Source: Alphaproteobacteria bacterium (GTDB lineage Bacteria > Pseudomonadota > Alphaproteobacteria > Rhizobiales > Xanthobacteraceae). Taken from it: DNA of 8,515 nucleotides. Positions 7,569-8,515 of this stretch are shown here, piece after piece (the stretch's first letter is position 1; each line of letters opens with the position of its first letter). Where the stretch lies: positions 1 to 8,515 of the forward strand of contig VAZS01000017.1 of the NCBI GenBank assembly GCA_005884855.1, read 5' to 3'. Below the pieces are notes generated by a model. It was not told the origin of the DNA. It saw nothing but the letters and a program-made list of their open reading frames with translations, and ran no database searches. A program made the position numbers and the translations under genes.

Positions 7569-7635
7569 CATTGCAAGGCTCGATGGCTGAAATCGAGGGT
7601 TATTCGCCATCGCATCCGCCGCCTGATTTGCAATG
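7569..7635. repeat. Nested inverted repeats between the racemase and DUF1272 genes
   Basis: CATTGCAA at 7569-7576 is exactly complementary to TTGCAATG at 7628-7635. Within it CGATGGC at 7581-7587 is exactly complementary to GCCATCG at 7606-7612. A competing small hairpin is CTCGAT at 7579-7584 with ATCGAG at 7592-7597 around seven bases. No T run follows, so a standard intrinsic terminator is not supported. The element starts 19 bases after the racemase stop and ends 27 bases before the DUF1272 start, so it could be a structured leader, a Rho-linked end of the operon message or a regulator site. Confidence 0.45.
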
Positions 7636-7661
7636 ATGATCCTCGAACGTGAGGCTAACCC

Positions 7662-7973
7662 GTGGCGCTTCAACTCCGGCCGAATTGCGAATATTGCGAC
7701 AGGAATCTTCCGCCAAATTCGATGGAAGCTCGGATTTGCAGCTACGAGTGCACGTTCTGTGCGGATTGCGTCGAGAGCAAGCTCCATAATGTTTGCCCGA
7801 ACTGCGGCGGCGGTTTCGCGCCACGCCCGATTCGGCCGACAAAGGAGTGGCGTCCGGGGTTATCACTGGAGAAGCGCCCTGCCTCGGAAAAGCGCATGCA
7901 TCTATCGTACAGCCACGAGGACATTGCCGCGCATTCGGCCCGGATCAGGAGTATACCACCCGAGAGACGCTGA
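7662..7973 (+). CDS. DUF1272 domain small cysteine-rich protein
   Basis: A 103-residue protein whose N-terminal half matches the DUF1272 pattern as I recall it: LRPNCEYCDRNLPP, then EARICSYECTFCADC, then VCPNCGG. Cys9/Cys12, Cys30/Cys33/Cys36 and Cys45/Cys48, with Cys26, form CxxC pairs that would suit one or two zinc sites in a small zinc-ribbon or treble-clef fold. The C-terminal 50 residues are basic and low in hydrophobics, with no further cysteines. Function is unknown. It starts at GTG 7662, with GTGAGG six bases upstream. It is convergent with fumarylacetoacetase, 48 bases apart, and separated from the racemase gene by a structured gap, so it is probably not part of that operon. Confidence 0.85.
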   Translation: MALQLRPNCEYCDRNLPPNSMEARICSYECTFCADCVESKLHNVCPNCGGGFAPRPIRPTKEWRPGLSLEKRPASEKRMHLSYSHEDIAAHSARIRSIPPERR

Positions 7974-8021
7974 GGTTTTGCCGAATTTGTCTGCACGGTC
8001 CGTTGCGGCAAGCACCCCAAA

Positions 8022-8515
8022 TCAGGCCGGCGGCGTGATCGTCCCTTCGACCTCGCCAAAGCCGACGCGATAGCCGGCGCCCTGGCACCAGCCGTGGAAG
8101 GCCAGCGAATCCCCGTCTTCGAGAAAGCTCCGTTTAATGCCGCCAGCCAGCTCGATCGGCTCGGTCCCGTTCCAGGAGATTTCCAGCAAGCTACCGCGCT
8201 CACCTTTGTTCGGGCCGCTGATAGTTCCGCTGCCCAGGAGATCGCCGACATTCATGGCGCAGCCGGATGAGGCGTGATGCACCAGTTGCTGCACCGACGA
8301 CCAATACATGTATTTGAAATTGGTCCGGCAGATGCGTACCGCCTCGTTCATTTGCGCCGCGCGCAGGGTAACATTGAGCTGCAGATCGTAGTTGTTTGGC
8401 TGCACTTGCTGCAGATATGGCAGTGGGGTCGGATCCTGACTTGGCCCGTCAAGCCTGAATGGTTCCAGCGCCTCGCGTGTGACCACCCACGGACTGATCG
8501 AGGTGGCAAACGCCT
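8022..8515 (-). CDS. fahA: Fumarylacetoacetase, C-terminal part (runs off right edge)
   Basis: Hydrolyses 4-fumarylacetoacetate to fumarate and acetoacetate, the last step of tyrosine and homogentisate breakdown. The C-terminal 163 residues are in view; the full enzyme is about 420, so the start lies beyond the right edge. The frame begins ATSISPWVV and continues through REALEPFR, NYDLQLNVTL, KYMYWSSVQQLVHHASSGCA, GDLLGSGTISGP and CQGAGYRVGFGEVEG, which follow animal and bacterial fumarylacetoacetases closely. GDLLGSGTISGP is the conserved loop near the active site and metal. The internal GTG at 8486 is not the start, because conserved sequence continues upstream to the edge. A homogentisate dioxygenase gene would be expected beyond the right edge but is not visible. 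Confidence 0.94.
   Translation of the reverse strand, partial: AFATSISPWVVTREALEPFRLDGPSQDPTPLPYLQQVQPNNYDLQLNVTLRAAQMNEAVRICRTNFKYMYWSSVQQLVHHASSGCAMNVGDLLGSGTISGPNKGERGSLLEISWNGTEPIELAGGIKRSFLEDGDSLAFHGWCQGAGYRVGFGEVEGTITPPA

Noticed and set aside
7974..8021. A two-way terminator between DUF1272 and fahA
   Set aside because: Only a six-base TTGCCG/CGGCAA repeat with a loop of more than 20 bases and no T run on either strand; too weak to call.
7633..8073. A 146-residue plus-strand frame overlapping the DUF1272 gene and the fahA end
   Set aside because: Arg/Ser/Ala-rich with no domain; DUF1272 in another frame is clearly the coding one, and the frame runs into the convergent gene.

Overview
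The window looks like chromosomal DNA of a GC-rich alphaproteobacterium, most likely a Bradyrhizobium relative (Nitrobacteraceae). This is inferred from codon bias, strong GGAGG-type ribosome sites with several GTG starts, a form-II coxSLM cluster, a DUF1272 gene and a fumarylacetoacetase. No database search was possible, so the taxonomic call is recognition, not proof. I see no rRNA, tRNA, insertion sequence, CRISPR array or obvious sign of recent transfer.

Layout. (1) 1-796, minus strand: N-terminal part of a methyl-accepting chemotaxis receptor that runs off the left edge. (2) 797-1150: a gene-free divergent control region. (3) 1151-7550, plus strand: a five-gene block in one direction. 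It holds coxS, coxL and coxM (iron-sulfur, molybdopterin and FAD subunits of a form-II 'carbon monoxide dehydrogenase' type molybdenum hydroxylase), then a luciferase-like flavin-dependent oxidoreductase, then an alpha-methylacyl-CoA racemase of the CaiB/BaiF family. (4) 7662-7973, plus strand: a small cysteine-rich DUF1272 protein preceded by a region able to form nested inverted repeats. (5) 8022-8515, minus strand: the C-terminal part of fumarylacetoacetase (last step of tyrosine/homogentisate breakdown), running off the right edge and convergent with the DUF1272 gene.

How the genes may work together. The S-L-M order and the AYRGAGR active-site loop of the large subunit define form II. The loop lacks the cysteine that carries the Mo-Cu centre of proven (form I) CO dehydrogenases, so the substrate is open. 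The next co-directional genes are not the usual maturation genes (coxD, E, F, G). They are a flavin monooxygenase-type protein and a racemase for 2-methyl-branched acyl-CoAs. The most interesting reading is that the block is a catabolic operon in which the molybdenum enzyme hydroxylates an organic compound, the flavoprotein oxygenates it further, and the racemase handles a branched CoA intermediate. This is inference. CO oxidation with unrelated downstream neighbours remains possible.
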